In this document: one piece after another, positions 1 to 11,185 of the stretch | Layout: each line of letters opens with the position of its first letter | Position numbering within the stretch: position 1 is the first letter of the stretch | Assembly: GCF_902167145.1 (NCBI RefSeq) | Contig: NC_050098.1 | Location: forward strand, 112,320,207 to 112,384,206 | Direction of reading: 5' to 3' | Origin: Zea mays | Lineage: Eukaryota; Streptophyta; Magnoliopsida; Poales; Poaceae | DNA: 64,000 nt | Notes under the pieces: generated by a model | Seen by the model: the letters and a program-made list of their open reading frames with translations, nothing else | What the model was told of the DNA's origin: nothing | Databases searched by the model: none | Program-made: the position numbers and the translations under genes

Positions 1-113
1 TTACATGATTTGCACTTCTTGCTTGTTTGGCACATAGCTAATCACTTGCTATGTGTTGGACACTTAATCACCAAAACATTATAGAAATGGCCCAAGGGCA
101 CATTTCCCTTTCA
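1..113 (-). mobile_element. Edge of an Opie/Ji-like copia LTR
   Basis: The piece ends in CATTTCCCTTTCA at 113. Read on the minus strand it begins TGAAAGGGAAATGTGCCC, the usual start of an Opie/Ji-type LTR. The same edge, clearly related in sequence, is seen at 26950-27009. The rest of the element lies left of the window, so neither its TSD nor its age can be judged. It appears to have inserted into the gypsy LTR remnant that follows. Confidence 0.75.
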
Positions 114-1974
114 AAGTGCACAAAATGTACACTTAACCCCCTAGGGTTCCAATTTAGGGTTTTCCAAGGGTCTTTTCAGGGTTTTTAGCACTTTAGGGTT
201 TTGGTGTCACTAAAGTCTCTAAATTTTAAGCCCTTATGGCTATTTCTCATGGTTTTTGAGGTTTTGTTCAATTTGGACTTCACTTACCTCCCTAAACCCT
301 AACCTAGGGTTTATTACCCTACCCTAGGGTTAACCACACTTCAACTCATAACATCACAACTTATTTGAGATTTTACCTAGTGAATGCATTCTAGGTGTAA
401 CAAACACATGATATGACAATGCTCATGATGTTATGCTCAAGTTTTAGTAACAGTAACACCAGAGTGATACACGGCGAGCGCTGACGGGCCGGGCAGGGGC
501 GTCAGCGACCTGAGGTAGGGCTGACAGACCGGGCCCAGCGCCAGGGGCGCAGGTGAGGGGGAGCTCTGAGCGGTCAGATCTGAAACGGATGGCTGAGGTT
601 AGATCGGTTCTAATTAAACTCAGACCGCCAGATCTCGAATGGACGTCTGGGATCCAACGACAAGCGCGGTCAGGGTGGCCGGTCCTAATCGCGGCGGCGC
701 CGCTTGTCTCCACGGCGAGGTCTCGCCGGAGACGAGAGCACGGTCATGATGAAGGTCTAGGGGACTGGGGAAGGGCTCAGGCGCACTTAGGGCAACACGG
801 CGGACTCAATCGTGGGTACAACGCCGATGCGGAGGCACCCGAGGATGCAGAACGCGGCGGAGTGGCCCAATGGCGGCGTGAGCTTTCTCCAGCGTGCAAT
901 CGCGCAAAGAACAAAGCAACGAACGGGGAAATAGGGGCAGGGGGATTGCTCACCTCGAGAGGAAACTCTGGAGCACCTGAGCAACGGCGGGGACGCAGGG
1001 TTGCCTTGGGTCGACGGCGGCGGGCTTTGACTGCACGGGGAGAACGCTGGTGAGCACGGACCGGGCAAAACAGAGAGACTTAGGGCAAACCGGAAGGTGT
1101 CCCGCGTTGCTGGCCGAGGCAACGGACGCGACAAACGCTCAACGACGGCCACGAAACGACGGCGAACCTTCGACGGAGTTCCACGGGCGCGTGCACAGAG
1201 CGAGAGAGAGAGCGAGGGAGTTCAGGTGAGAGCGCAACTGGGCGAGGGGAGTGAGTGCGTGGGCGTGGGCTGCAGAAAAGGGCTCGGGCGTGAGGGTCAT
1301 GGCCAGAAAACGCGCGGTCGTGGGCGCGTCCACGACGAAGAGTGCGGGTAGGAGATTAGGGAAGAGGGGAGTGGCTGACAGGTGGGGTCCGTAGACCAGC
1401 GAGGGTGAGCGGGCGAACGGGCGGTCAGCGCTGACAGGAATGTCCCACCAAGCAGCGAGCGAGAGCGGCCACGAGCGCGGGTGGGTTGGCGCCGACAGGT
1501 CGGTCGCATCGGGCAGCGGGAAGGGAGAGAGGGAGAGAGAGCGCGCGTGTGCGGACGCAGGCGGTCGCTGGCAGGTGGGGTCCACCTGTCAAGCGACGAA
1601 GAAGCGCGCTGGCGTCCTGGCTAGGCCGAGTTGGGCCGGCTTGGGCTGAAATGAGTTTTTCTTTTTTCAGGGATTTTCTTAATGCTTTTCTTTTTATTTT
1701 CTCTAGGGTTTTCAAATCAAATTCAAACCAAGTTTCAAATTCAAACCCACTCAAACATGTGCATCAATTCAAAGAATATTCTAGGCTCAGCATGATGCAA
1801 CAATTCATGACTCATATAGTTTTGACAAAGTAATTAACTAATCCCTCACTTAAGTAACCCAATTCTATTAAAAAGGAAGAGAGAGGGGTGACTAGAGAGA
1901 AAGACAATGATAACACTTGAATTTGGTACGCATTTAGAGAAGAAATTTTATACCCCTAAATTGAGGGTGTTATA
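114..1974 (-). mobile_element. Remnant of a long Del/Tekay-like gypsy LTR
   Basis: The right edge at about 1974 reads GAGGGTGTTATAC, which on the minus strand resembles the TGTAACACCCTCAATT start typical of Del/Tekay-type LTRs. The interior has the same style as the intact 3470-bp LTRs at 29965 and 39073: a GC-rich block with GTGGGGTCC phrases (about 450-1650), then AT-rich sequence. Several open frames cross the GC-rich block on both strands. None resembles a protein, and I treat them as composition artefacts. No internal domain is present, so this is a solo or truncated LTR cut on the left by the copia LTR. Confidence 0.6.
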
Positions 1975-2266
1975 CTATAGATATGATATAAAAAATCATT
2001 CAAACTCAACACGATACGAAGCCATATGCAGTGTGACACTTTTATATAGTACCACTCCATTAAATGAAGGAGGACGAACGATCGAGTGAGCTATAAAGAA
2101 AGAGAGTCGAGTTTTTTTTCAACTCGTACCTTTTTCAACCTTTTGCATAAAGTAAATTATAATATTTATTTTTATTAATTTAATATTAATATCTGGTATA
2201 TAGATCGTATATTTAATTTGATGTTAAATTTATTTACCCTCTAGACTGGCTTATTAGGTTCTCTTG
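1975..2266. other. AT-rich intergenic stretch, nothing recognised
   Basis: This is low-complexity AT-rich sequence between the gypsy remnant and the hAT-type MITE. It includes one short hairpin, CGAGTT and AACTCG around a T-run near 2108-2127. I see no coding, RNA-gene or transposon signature. Confidence 0.4.
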
Positions 2267-2274
2267 TCAGTGAC

Positions 2275-2967
2275 TAGAGATGGCAATGGGTACCCAAAAC
2301 CCGAAACCCGATGGGTTTTTACCCCATTAGGGTACGGGTTTGGGTCAATTTTCATACCCATGGGTTTGTTAATGGGCATAAATCTATACCCGGCGGGTTT
2401 ATGGGTACGGGTTTGTTCCTATAGTACCCAAACCCGTGAACCCGTGGGTTTTTTAAACCCGACCAAACCTAGTGCATATTGTCATTTTATTTTATAAATG
2501 ACCAACAAACTTGTTATTCCTTATTTACTTCATAATTTTTATTAATTGATGAATGTATCAGTAGTCGATGAGAGTGTTGCTTGCTTGCTATTATAGTTTT
2601 TACTAGCGTTATATATGTGGTGGATGGATAACTTAGTGCAAGGTCACTTAATTATACAACTTATTATTTGTATTTCATTCTCTCTACTAATAATTTTTAT
2701 ACCAAATCATGAACTCGTTGTTCATTACATAGATTTTGGATCATGATCTCATTAATCATTACGATACTTATTGATTATGAGAAGAACAAGTATATTGGAG
2801 ATGAAACCCACGGGTAACTCATGGGTACCCGCTAACCCGATGGGTACGGGTTTGGGCAAAATCTCAAACCCGTCATGGGTACGGGTTTTTAATGGGCATG
2901 GATATTTTTCACGGGTACAGGTTTGGGACGGCAAAACCCAGCGGGTTTATACCCGTTGCCATCTCTA
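2275..2967. mobile_element. hAT-type MITE with 8-bp TSD
   Basis: The element is 693 bp long. The ends form terminal inverted repeats: the left begins TAGAGATGGCAATGGGTA and the right reads TAGAGATGGCAACGGGTA on the minus strand. It is flanked by an exact 8-bp target duplication, TCAGTGAC, at 2267-2274 and 2968-2975. TIR sequence and TSD length both fit the hAT superfamily. The terminal parts are rich in ACCCG/CGGGT runs, so the two halves can pair extensively. There is no transposase, so it is non-autonomous. It lies about 0.4 kb upstream of the predicted transcription start of the glycosyltransferase gene. Confidence 0.85.
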
Positions 2968-3041
2968 TCAGTGACACATCACTGCTAGTAACACCTGGCC
3001 CAATTCAATCAATAACACCACATTAAATATCATTGTATGCC

Positions 3042-3091
3042 ATAACAATAATTAATACCATCAAATATAACAATAATTAATACCATCAAAT
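3042..3091. repeat. 25-bp tandem duplication in the gene's upstream region
   Basis: Two copies of a 25-bp AT-rich unit containing ACAATAATTAATACCATC lie head to tail (3042-3066 and 3067-3091), apparently identical. The rest of 2976-3300 is AT-rich upstream sequence with no gene. Confidence 0.75.
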
Positions 3092-3315
3092 ATGATTATG
3101 TGCCTTATCAAACACAAGTACTTCAAAAGCATCCTGTTTATTTGACTTTAATCCCTACCCGTTTCTACTATTTTTATAGTATTTTTGTTTCTATAAATTA
3201 GAGTTGTACCGTTTTAAACACCTAACTTTAATCCGAACCAATAAGCTATTAATTATTATTGGATTTTAATGGGAATTGGGATACATCAAATCATTTAATT
3301 AAGATGATTGATTGC

Positions 3316-3345
3316 ACGGATATTATATTTACGGATATTATATTT
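3316..3345 (+). repeat. 15-bp promoter-proximal tandem repeat
   Basis: The unit ACGGATATTATATTT occurs twice, followed by ACGGTACC. It lies about 20 bp upstream of the TATA-like box and about 465 bp before the glycosyltransferase start codon. It could contribute AT-rich core promoter sequence, or it could be simple slippage. Confidence 0.7.
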
Positions 3346-3365
3346 ACGGTACCCCTTGTGTCCGG

Positions 3366-3373
3366 ATAAAAGG
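3366..3373 (+). promoter_or_regulatory. TATA-like box of the glycosyltransferase gene
   Basis: ATAAAAGG sits at the point where sequence changes from AT-rich upstream DNA to a C-rich, pyrimidine-heavy leader (about 3385-3790) typical of grass 5' UTRs. A start site near 3395-3405 would give a 5' UTR of roughly 400 nt. The assignment is inferred from position and sequence. Confidence 0.45.
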
Positions 3374-3809
3374 CAGCGAGCGCCATCGTTCATCACTCCC
3401 TCGTCCCCCTTCCACTTTCCCCACCTCACCCGGTCACCCCTTCTCTGCCTCGTCTCCACTCCTCCCCCCGCCGCCCTCGCCCCAGAGCCCCGCCGCGCGA
3501 TTGGGCTCTGCACCCTCCTCGGATCCGCTGCCGCACGTCGTCGCCAATCGACATTCCCCGTTTCCCTCCGCCGGTTCCCGTTGCTGCGCCTGCCTGCTTT
3601 ACCCCCTTACCGTTTCCTGACCCTGTCCTGGTTCGCGGGTTTCCCGAATTCGCGCGCTCTTGCGGCGGCGAGATCCGGCCCGCTCGTCGTAGGGAGAGGG
3701 AGCCGACCGCTCCTGATCCGAGCCGCGCCCCGCGGGGGTTTCGTATCCCGTTCTCCCTTCTGGTCCGGCCACAGGATCGCAGTCGCAAGGCTGAGGAGCA
3801 GCAGGGGAG

Positions 3810-4895
3810 ATGGCGCCGCCCTACGTGCTGTCGCTGCTGCTGCTGCTGGTGCTGTCCGTCCCGGCCGTCTTCCTCGTCGCGCCGCGCCTCATCCCGCCCC
3901 GCGCGCTCCCGGCCATCCCGGACGCCGACGAGACGGAGGACCTCGCGCTGTTCCGCCGCGCCGTGCTCCTCTCCGCCGCGCCCTCCTCCAAGGCCGGCGC
4001 TGGCCCCGCCTCCCCCTCGCGTTTCTTCGGCGCTGCCCACCGCCGACAGAGGAAGCAGAAGGTGGCCTTTCTCTTCCTCACCAACTCCGACCTCGTCTTC
4101 GCCCCGCTCTGGGAGAGGTTCTTCGCGGGCCACCACGGCCTCCTCAACGTCTACGTCCACGCCGACCCGGCTGCGGCGTTCGCCCTCCCGCCCACGCCCT
4201 CCTTCCGCGGCCGCGTAATCCGGGGGAAGGCCACCCAGCGCGCCTCCGCCACGCTCATCTCCGCCGCGCGCCGCCTCCTCGCCACCGCGCTGCTCGACGA
4301 CCCGGCCAACCACTTCTTCGCGATGCTCTCCCAGTCCTGCGTCCCGCTGCGGCCCTTCCCGGCCCTCTACCGCACGCTCACCGCTGACACTGCCGGCCCG
4401 CGCGGCCGCCACCGCAGCTTCATCGAGATCCTCGACGCCGAGCCCACTCTGCACGACCGCTACTACGCGCGCGGCGACGACGCCATGCTCCCGGAGGTGC
4501 CCTACGAGAGCTTCCGCGTCGGCTCCCAGTTCTTCGTGCTCACCAGGAGGCACGCTGTCATGGTGGTCAGGGACAGGAGGCTTTGGAACAAGTTCAAGCT
4601 GCCGTGTCTCGTCAAGAGGAAGCACTCGTGCTACCCGGAGGAGCACTACTTCCCGACGCTGCTGGACATGCAGGACCCCGCAGGATGCACCAAGTTCACG
4701 CTCACCAGGGTGAACTGGACCGACTCCTTTGACGGCCACCCGCACACGTACCAGCCGGAGGAGGTGTCCCCGGAGCTCATCAGGGACCTCAGGAAGTCCA
4801 ATGGCACATACTCCCACATGTTTGCGCGCAAATTCGCGCCTGGATGCCTTGCGCCGCTCATGGAGATTGCCGACTCTGTCATTCTCCGTGACTAG
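3810..4895 (+). CDS. Core-2/I-branching (BC10-like) glycosyltransferase
   Basis: This is a 361-residue intronless reading frame that resembles the plant Core-2/I-branching beta-1,6-N-acetylglucosaminyltransferase-like family (PF02485, GT14-type, formerly DUF266). Rice BC10 is the best-known member. Residues 5-25 form a leucine-rich hydrophobic segment, consistent with a type II Golgi signal anchor. The catalytic-type domain starts near residue 84 (KVAFLFLTNSDL) and runs to about 300. It contains family blocks such as HFFAMLSQSCVPL (168-180), SFIEIL (203-208), FRVGSQFFVLTRRHA (235-249) and CYPEEHYFPTLLDM (274-287). N-glycosylation sequons occur at N302 and N331. The ATG has a good context (GGGGAGATGGCG), and no upstream in-frame start looks better. 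The expected role is sugar transfer in cell-wall or arabinogalactan-protein synthesis. The acceptor is unknown. Codon use is strongly GC-biased at third positions, as in many grass genes. It is the one clearly intact host gene here. Confidence 0.93.
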   Translation: MAPPYVLSLLLLLVLSVPAVFLVAPRLIPPRALPAIPDADETEDLALFRRAVLLSAAPSSKAGAGPASPSRFFGAAHRRQRKQKVAFLFLTNSDLVFAPLWERFFAGHHGLLNVYVHADPAAAFALPPTPSFRGRVIRGKATQRASATLISAARRLLATALLDDPANHFFAMLSQSCVPLRPFPALYRTLTADTAGPRGRHRSFIEILDAEPTLHDRYYARGDDAMLPEVPYESFRVGSQFFVLTRRHAVMVVRDRRLWNKFKLPCLVKRKHSCYPEEHYFPTLLDMQDPAGCTKFTLTRVNWTDSFDGHPHTYQPEEVSPELIRDLRKSNGTYSHMFARKFAPGCLAPLMEIADSVILRD

Positions 4896-6984
4896 GCTGC
4901 TTCTTAGCATCCCTCCGTTTGCATTGCACGACCGGAAGAGCTGAGGTAAATAACGTCCTGCATTTGTTCCAGTTTCTACTGTGCCAAGTTTCGTTAGGTT
5001 GCAATGGAAAACAGAGAGCACGGATAGGAAATTGATCATAATCAGGGGGTGTGTTTGATTCAAATAAATCCTTTCAACTGACTTACAGAAACGTTATTAA
5101 CCTCTCATATTAAGACTGTAGAGTGCGGTAGTGCCTTACCACCTTACGTATTCACACAAAAAACTTTTGGAACCGTTAACTTGCAAGAGTAATAGCTTAG
5201 TAATTGTATTAAGTTGGGCATTTCATATTTGGTTGCATCTGGGTTTATTTGCTTCAATGCATATATTTCGTAAACAAAACAGATAGTTGTAGGATGTTAC
5301 CTTACTTCTTCACATTCACATGCTTGCAGACTGTTTAGCCTGTAGAAGAACATAACGTAGTATTAACTCTGATAGCATGCAGAAGATTGCAAGACCATAT
5401 TTGCCGCTGTATGGCCCATTTCTTGGTCTTAAGCTGGGGGGTCATGGATCAGGTTCATGAAAAGAATATAACGGAAATTTCGTATTCCCCTGCAGGGTTG
5501 TGATGTGATGAACAAGCGTAAGCTGACCCCATCCATCCCCCCTTTGGAATTCTTCAGCACCGAACCTACCTTGTTCTTCTGCACCTGCAGTTGCTCTTTG
5601 GCAAAAGATCGATGCCACGCCTCGGAGGGTACGGTGGCTGTGGCAGTGTCTGTGTCTGTGCCGACGGGCCCCGCGCTGCCTCTTGTGAGTATGTTCTTTT
5701 TGTGCGTCCTTGTTTCTTTTCTTTTTTCCAGTGAGAGAGAGAGAGAGCTGGCTAAAGATGAGGGAGAAGCTGGCACGTAATAGGGTCGATAGTTAAGCAT
5801 GATCATCCTGTGTATTTGCATGGAGACAATCTGTCGGTACATGCAGTGATGGTTTGTAGTAGTATATGTTACATATATTGCATGTGTCAATATCACGCCT
5901 TGTTGAAATACATCATTGTGTGTCGTGGCACCGGTGGGGGTGCCTTTTTCTAGTCATCTGTTAGTGTACGTGTAGGGTCGACGTCTAACGTCTTGCAGGC
6001 TTACACCTGTCTTTTCTTCTTTGCTTAAAGCCTGAAGATCAGCTTTGTCTTGTTCAGAAAATCCTAAAGAGCAAAAGTGCAATGCCAGTACTAACAAATC
6101 AACTGACTACAGCAAGCATTAAACAACGGATTATTATATCATGTTCTATGTTGGACGACGGATCAAGTTGTTCTGAATTCTGTGCACACCCCAAACCTTA
6201 TGTGAGCTATGTCTACTTCGAAGCGCACAGATGTTTTAATCTCTTTTCCGGGTTAGCTGTATGTACCTGGAAGCAGCCAGTGGGTTCCTACCACAGATTT
6301 TTAGGCCAAATAAAGCGGGTTCCTACTACAGTTCTCCATGTTTTCTTTTCCGGTGTTTCTGTCCTGGTTTTTGGTTGCTTCTTTGGTAGGGAGGTGTGGT
6401 GGGTGCATGGAAAGGGATGCCGGGCCTAATCTGAATGCTACTTTATATATGCTGATGTGCTCAATCAACAACCGCAAAGCCAGCAGCTCTGTATTGTATC
6501 CTTGCGACTTTGCGAGGAGATTTCGTGCACCGTTCATGACGGCAGCATGATGAGAACGAGAACGACCCCTCGTTACGTGCTGCACTGCCACTGCTGCTGA
6601 TATGCTGGAACGATGCGGTGGTGCTGAACTGGTAGTAGGCTTCCATGGCTTCGAGCTGTAACCTGGAATCCTAAATATGACGTGCAGTGTTCTGAATGCA
6701 CATGGCTGTTCAGATTGCGGTGGCACGATATTGACAGTGTTCTGAATTCACACGCCCTTCTTTTCATGTGCTGTTCAGATTGCGGTCGCATGATACTGAA
6801 TTTTGTCAGAGGAATTTGATCCCCCCCTGCCAAATCCACCCGAGGAAATAGAAATTCTTGCGAGTTTCTTCAAAATTGAATGGATGTCGTTGGTGCTGTG
6901 GAAGTCCGTTTGAAGGTTCACACTGCCCTATCCATAAAAGGCTATAGAATTAAGAGCATCTAGGTGTCTTAAAATAGTGTTCTA
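4896..6984 (+). other. 3' UTR and flank of the glycosyltransferase gene
   Basis: The stop at 4893-4895 is followed by about 2 kb of non-repetitive, moderately AT-rich sequence. A GT-type site (GAGGTAAATAAC, about 4943) could start a 3'-UTR intron. No polyadenylation site can be fixed with confidence. Open frames at 5429-5896 and 5505-5780 overlap on opposite strands and resemble nothing. A GA-rich microsatellite lies near 5732-5748. I see no second gene. Confidence 0.4.
6685..6801. repeat. Imperfect local tandem duplication
   Basis: CAGTGTTCTGAAT begins two imperfect copies (about 6685 and 6735). Each continues to GCTGTTCAGATTGCGGT and then a GCA/CACGATA-T-type end. The second copy has about 14 extra bases. 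It is probably a local slippage duplication and is non-coding. Confidence 0.6.
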
Positions 6985-6985
6985 A

Positions 6986-7329
6986 GAGCATCTCCAACAA
7001 CAAACCCTAAAATAGAGTCCTAAAATTTGAAATAGGACCATATTTACAATGTTTAAGGTCTCAAAAGAAATGTTTATTCCAATAGTCAGGCCTTAAATAA
7101 TGCTATTTAGGAAATAAATCATGATATTAGGAAATAAATGGTTAGAGATTAAGTGAAAACGAGGATAGGGCTCCAGTATATGAGTACTATATTTAGGACC
7201 CGAGAGACCGAGCCCTATAATCATTTGATGAAATTTTATAAAATAGGGCCGCTGTTGGAATAATGTTTTATGGTTTTGAGCCCTATATTTAAAATAGGAC
7301 CATGTTTAGAGCCTCTCTTGGAGATGCTC
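6986..7329. mobile_element. MITE with GAGCATCTCCAA ends and TAA target duplication
   Basis: The left end is GAGCATCTCCAAC and the right end reads GAGCATCTCCAAG on the minus strand. TAA flanks both sides (6983-6985 and 7330-7332). It is 344 bp, AT-rich, and has no coding capacity. A TAA duplication fits PIF/Harbinger (Tourist-like) MITEs, though the TIR alone does not prove the superfamily. A further GAGCATCTA at 6954-6962 and a related stretch near 7840-7930 suggest other partial copies of the same family. Confidence 0.65.
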
Positions 7330-7439
7330 TAAAAGGTAAAATACTACATCGTTTGTAGTGTTTAGGGAACTAAAGGCATATTGAGTTCTAGTACCAATTA
7401 AGCCATAAATCATGTGTTTTTTGAAGTAAATTACAATAA

Positions 7440-7803
7440 CGCCCCGTTTGGATCACTGGAATTGAATTCTATTATAATAATAATAATTTAGGCATATATC
7501 AATTAAGCTAATTCGCTTTTATACAAAATATATTTGTATATTATTATTATTAGCAAGATGTCCTAGATATTTATGTGCTATATTTTTACTATAGAGGAGT
7601 GGAACGAAGAGTGTCATATAATTTACAGAGTAGAAACAAATTCTACTCATGCATAAAATCATTTCCTATCCTCCACCCTATGAATTTGAGATAGTCTTAT
7701 ATCTGAACTTTGGAAAGTGGTGGAATGACAAATTCCAAACTAAATAAGTTACTTTATTGAGTGAATTCCAATTCCTTTAAAATGAAGGGATCCAAACGCC
7801 CCG
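7440..7803. mobile_element. Tourist-like (PIF/Harbinger) MITE
   Basis: The 364-bp element starts CGCCCCGTTTGGATC and ends with the near inverse, reading CGGGGCGTTTGGATC on the minus strand. TAA target duplications lie at 7437-7439 and 7804-7806. Inner sequence continues the symmetry with GGAATTGAATTC-like and GAATTCCAATTCC-like blocks. There is no transposase. Confidence 0.75.
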
Positions 7804-8150
7804 TAATAGTAAAGAACATGTTGAGAACAGTATACAAATCAAGGATAGGACTAGAGTATATAGTATTTAGGTCACTTTATGGTGGGTCCTATATTTTTAA
7901 ATAAAAAATTAGAAAACATGGCACAGTTAGAGCTTGTTGAGCACGAAAAAAGGCGGACGGTCCGTGTGGAAACAAAATTAGCCAGAGCCCTGCACTATAG
8001 CAGGGTCTATGTTAGAAGCAACAACGGCTAGCTGACATGGAGAGTCCGAACAGGCAGTCCGGTGTGCACCGTACCAGGCTAGTGCGGTGTAGAACAACAA
8101 CCTTCCTCCAATGGCTACATTTGGATGAGGGCTCTATAAATACCACCTAG
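7804..8150. mobile_element. Truncated MITE piece and copia LTR fragment
   Basis: About 7840-7930 resembles part of the 6986-7329 MITE (GGATAGGACTAGAGTATATAGTA-like text). From about 7955 the sequence becomes an LTR-type leader with GGACGGTCCG and GTCCGGTGTGCACCGTACC phrases and a CTCTATAAATACC box near 8131. The part at 7990-8180 is clearly related to 10325-10515, so both are fragments of one LTR family. No boundaries or TSD can be assigned. Confidence 0.5.
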
Positions 8151-8789
8151 CCGGTCATTTGAAGATGTGGGAGCCCAAGCAAGGGAGAAGATCAAGAGGA
8201 CCTAGGTACCTAAAGCTATAGTGAAGAAGAAGCTCTGTAGAAGTTAAGGCTGATCGGTTGAGCACCACCATGGTGCACTGAGGATCAAGACATAAGGACA
8301 TGACTTGGAACCATTGAGGTAATTCTTATGGTTTATGGTTGAAGTCATAAGGCTCAAGATCCTAGCTCAAGAAGTAGGATATGGTCACAAGAAGGTGGAG
8401 AAGTATCAAAGTCAGAACCTAGAAGTGACCTAAAAGAGCTAAGTTCACTTTGACTTTTAGTTTGGATCAGCCGGTCATTTGAAGATGTGGGAGCCCAAGC
8501 AAGGGAGAAGATCAAGAGGACCTAGGTACCTAAAGCTATAGTGAAGAAGAGGCTCTGTAGAAGTTAAGGCTGATCGGTTGAGCACCACCATGGTGCACTG
8601 AGGATCAAGACATAAGGACATGACTTGGAACCATTGAGGTAATTCTTATGGTTTATGGTTGAAGTCATAAGGCTCAAGATCCTAGCTCAAGAAGTAGGAC
8701 ATGGTCACAAGAAGGTGGAGAAGTGTCAAAGTCAGAACCTAGAAGTGACCTAAAAGAGCTAAGTTCACTTTGACTTTTAGTTTGGATCA
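8151..8789. repeat. Recent 320-bp tandem duplication
   Basis: Two head-to-tail copies of a 320-bp unit (8151-8470 and 8471-8789) begin CCGGTCATTTGAAGATGTGG. By eye they differ at only about three positions (AAGAAG/AAGAGG, GGATATGG/GGACATGG, AGTATCA/AGTGTCA). The unit is retrotransposon-derived leader sequence and has no long ORF. Confidence 0.9.
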
Positions 8790-11185
8790 TTCTTGTGTTT
8801 GAAAATTTTCTATGTGACCATTGCATGGTGTTGGAGCTCATGGATAGTTGTAGAGATCAAGTCAAGTCGACTTGAGGCTTTGAAGTCCAAACCCAAGCTC
8901 AAACAAGCCAAAAATGGCAAAACGATAAAAAATGTTAAGTATGTAAGGTTTAAGTGTTTGAATATGTTGCATACACCTTTTACTATGCATTTGGCACTTT
9001 GGTTTGCTCTCTAATCTTGTTTGTAGAGAAAGTGTCATTTCGAGCCCTATTTGAGAAGAAACAGAGAAGTTAAGGAGAAGATGAGAAAGAGGTAAAATTA
9101 TGTGATTTAGTCAATTGAATTGTACTCTAATCATGGGTGTCTAAGTCATAGGAAAACCCTATAAGAAGTTGAAGTCAAATGGATAAATACTTGGTGAAAA
9201 GGACTAAGTGCAGACTGTGTGAGCGCACCAGACCGTCTACAATACCAGTCTGGTGGTGCACCAAACCGAGTCTCCAATGACTTCAGCAGTAGGCCATTGC
9301 GGCCTAGTGCACCGGACTGAGTCCATGTGCACCGGACCACCTGTACATATGAATAGGCGACCTTCGGGGATTTTTTTATAATTCACTAGACCGTGAATAG
9401 TGGTGGTCTGGTGGCGCACCGGGCCGCCTAATAACGACTACTTCTAGGCGACTCCATCTGACGCAACAGCTAGTTGACATGGTATCTAGGTCCGTATGCA
9501 CGAAACTGGCCTGGTGCTCGGCGGTTTTGGAAGGTGTCCAATCAGATCCCAGAGTCTGGGCTGAATGACCTGGTCTGGTGCCCTCAAGCAGTGCTGAATT
9601 TCAACAAGTTTTGCATGGAAGGAACAATGACTATGGGGGCTCTTTAGGCTATAAAAGGACCCCCTAGGCGACCTCCTTTAGAACACCAAGGCAACATACA
9701 AGTGTAGAATCATTGTGCAACAATTATCTATCCCTCTCTGGTGTTATTCTCTGTAGATTAGGTGTTTGGCACAATTATAAGCCAAACAAGAGAACAGAAG
9801 TGCTGCTATGAGCGAGCGTGATCTTGAGCAAGTAGTGTTACTCTGTTGGAGTGCTGTTAGGAATTATAAACATCCGTGACTCTGCTGTAACCTTCATCGA
9901 CATAGTGGAAGACTCGGTCTATCACCTGGTCACAAACATAAGCAAATGGAGGAAGGAGTTGAAATAGACTACAAGCCAAGTTGGCTAACTCTAATGTGGA
10001 TGTAGGCAAACATTTCAGGCTTGGCCGAACCATGGGATAAATCTCTATGTCTCTGTATCTCTGTTTTGTATCTTATTTGATTTGATATTTGCACTTCTCT
10101 ACTTATCATTGGTATAAGTTGTGTGTGAAGTGTAGGATCTTTAGAGACAAGGACTACAATTCCATTGCGATCTACTCGAGTTGATCTTCATTCCGCTGTG
10201 TACACTGCACCGGACCGAGTCCAACGGTCGACAACGATGAGTCAGCCAACGGTCGACAACGATGAGTTGGCCAACAGTCACCTGACGTGGCGTGCATCAG
10301 ATCAGGTCCGTGTGCACCGTACCACTGCACTATAGCAGAGTCTATGTTAGAAGCAGCAACGACTAGCTGACGTGGAGGGTCCGGACATGCGATATTGGTG
10401 TGCACTGAACCGGTCTGGTGCGGCGCAGAACACTAGCCTTCCTCCAACGACTACATTTGGATGGGGGTTCTATAATACCCCTAGCCGACCATTTGAAGAT
10501 GTGGGAGCCCAAACAACATACCAACACATGTGATACACATCTCCAAGGCTTCAAACACCCAAGTGCTTAATAAAATCACTCGGTTGTGTGTGGCTCCCAA
10601 GAAGGATTTTGTGAGGGTTGTTGTGCTTTCCCCGTCAGAGATCACAAAGAGTAACTTTAGTTTGGCGATGTGCGAAGAGACCAAGTGGTCCAGACAGATC
10701 AAAGTGCTGAAGTTCTTGTGTGAGCACTCCTTTTGGTGAATAGAGGGATCTTGTGTGATCACCACTAGCAAGAGAATTGTTTGCAACCTTTGGCTTGCCT
10801 CAACGAGGATTAAATGGTTGGCAAACCATCGAACCTTAAGATAAAATTCATTGTGTCAACTTGTGTTCCCATTGATTTGCAACTCCCTAACATAAGCTTG
10901 TATTTATTTGTTATGGACTTGTGCACGTGTTGTTGCTTGTAGTTAACTAGTTGCTTGCTCGGCTTGTGTAGTTGAGTAATAATTGCTCGCTAGTTTAGCT
11001 TGTGTAGCTTTGTTAGAGAGTAGTGCTAGTGTGGCTCAGATGCTGCGCACTTAGCTCATAAGTATGTATAGGAGATTTTCATGTATTTTTAGAATACTAG
11101 TTGTATAGCTTGTATGATCTTGTTAGTTAGATTTGTGTGGATGAGCTTTCTCTAGTTTGACACCTTAGTTTCTTAACTTCGAATC
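8790..11185 (+). mobile_element. Eroded copia-type LTR and leader fragments
   Basis: The whole stretch has the look of maize copia LTR sequence: repeated CACCGGAC/GTCCGGTG-type phrases, a TATAAAAGG box at about 9652 followed by an AACACCAAGGCAAC leader, and text shared with the next LTR (for example GTGGGAGCCCAA-CAACATACCAAC near 10500 and 11660). A 25-bp unit starting CCAACGGTCGACAACGATGA is duplicated at 10221-10270. No gag or pol frame survives, and short ORFs here resemble nothing. It is likely two or more truncated copies related to copia-1. Confidence 0.55.

Noticed and set aside
286..335. Interstitial telomere-like CCCTAAACCCTAACC text
   Set aside because: Only one or two imperfect units occur, embedded in an old LTR with many TAGGGTT-like words. 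There is no array.
3308..4387. 359-residue plus-strand open frame overlapping the glycosyltransferase
   Set aside because: It is in a different frame from the conserved protein, consists of Pro/Arg/Ala low-complexity text, and starts upstream of the predicted transcription start.
3426..5063. 545-residue open frame on the minus strand
   Set aside because: It lies antisense to the glycosyltransferase gene. Its Arg/Gly/Glu-rich content reflects the GC-biased codons of the real gene, and it has no recognisable domain.
5429..5896. Possible second gene downstream of the glycosyltransferase
   Set aside because: Overlapping short frames on opposite strands, no conserved motif, no clear splice pattern. 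It is better read as 3' UTR or flank.
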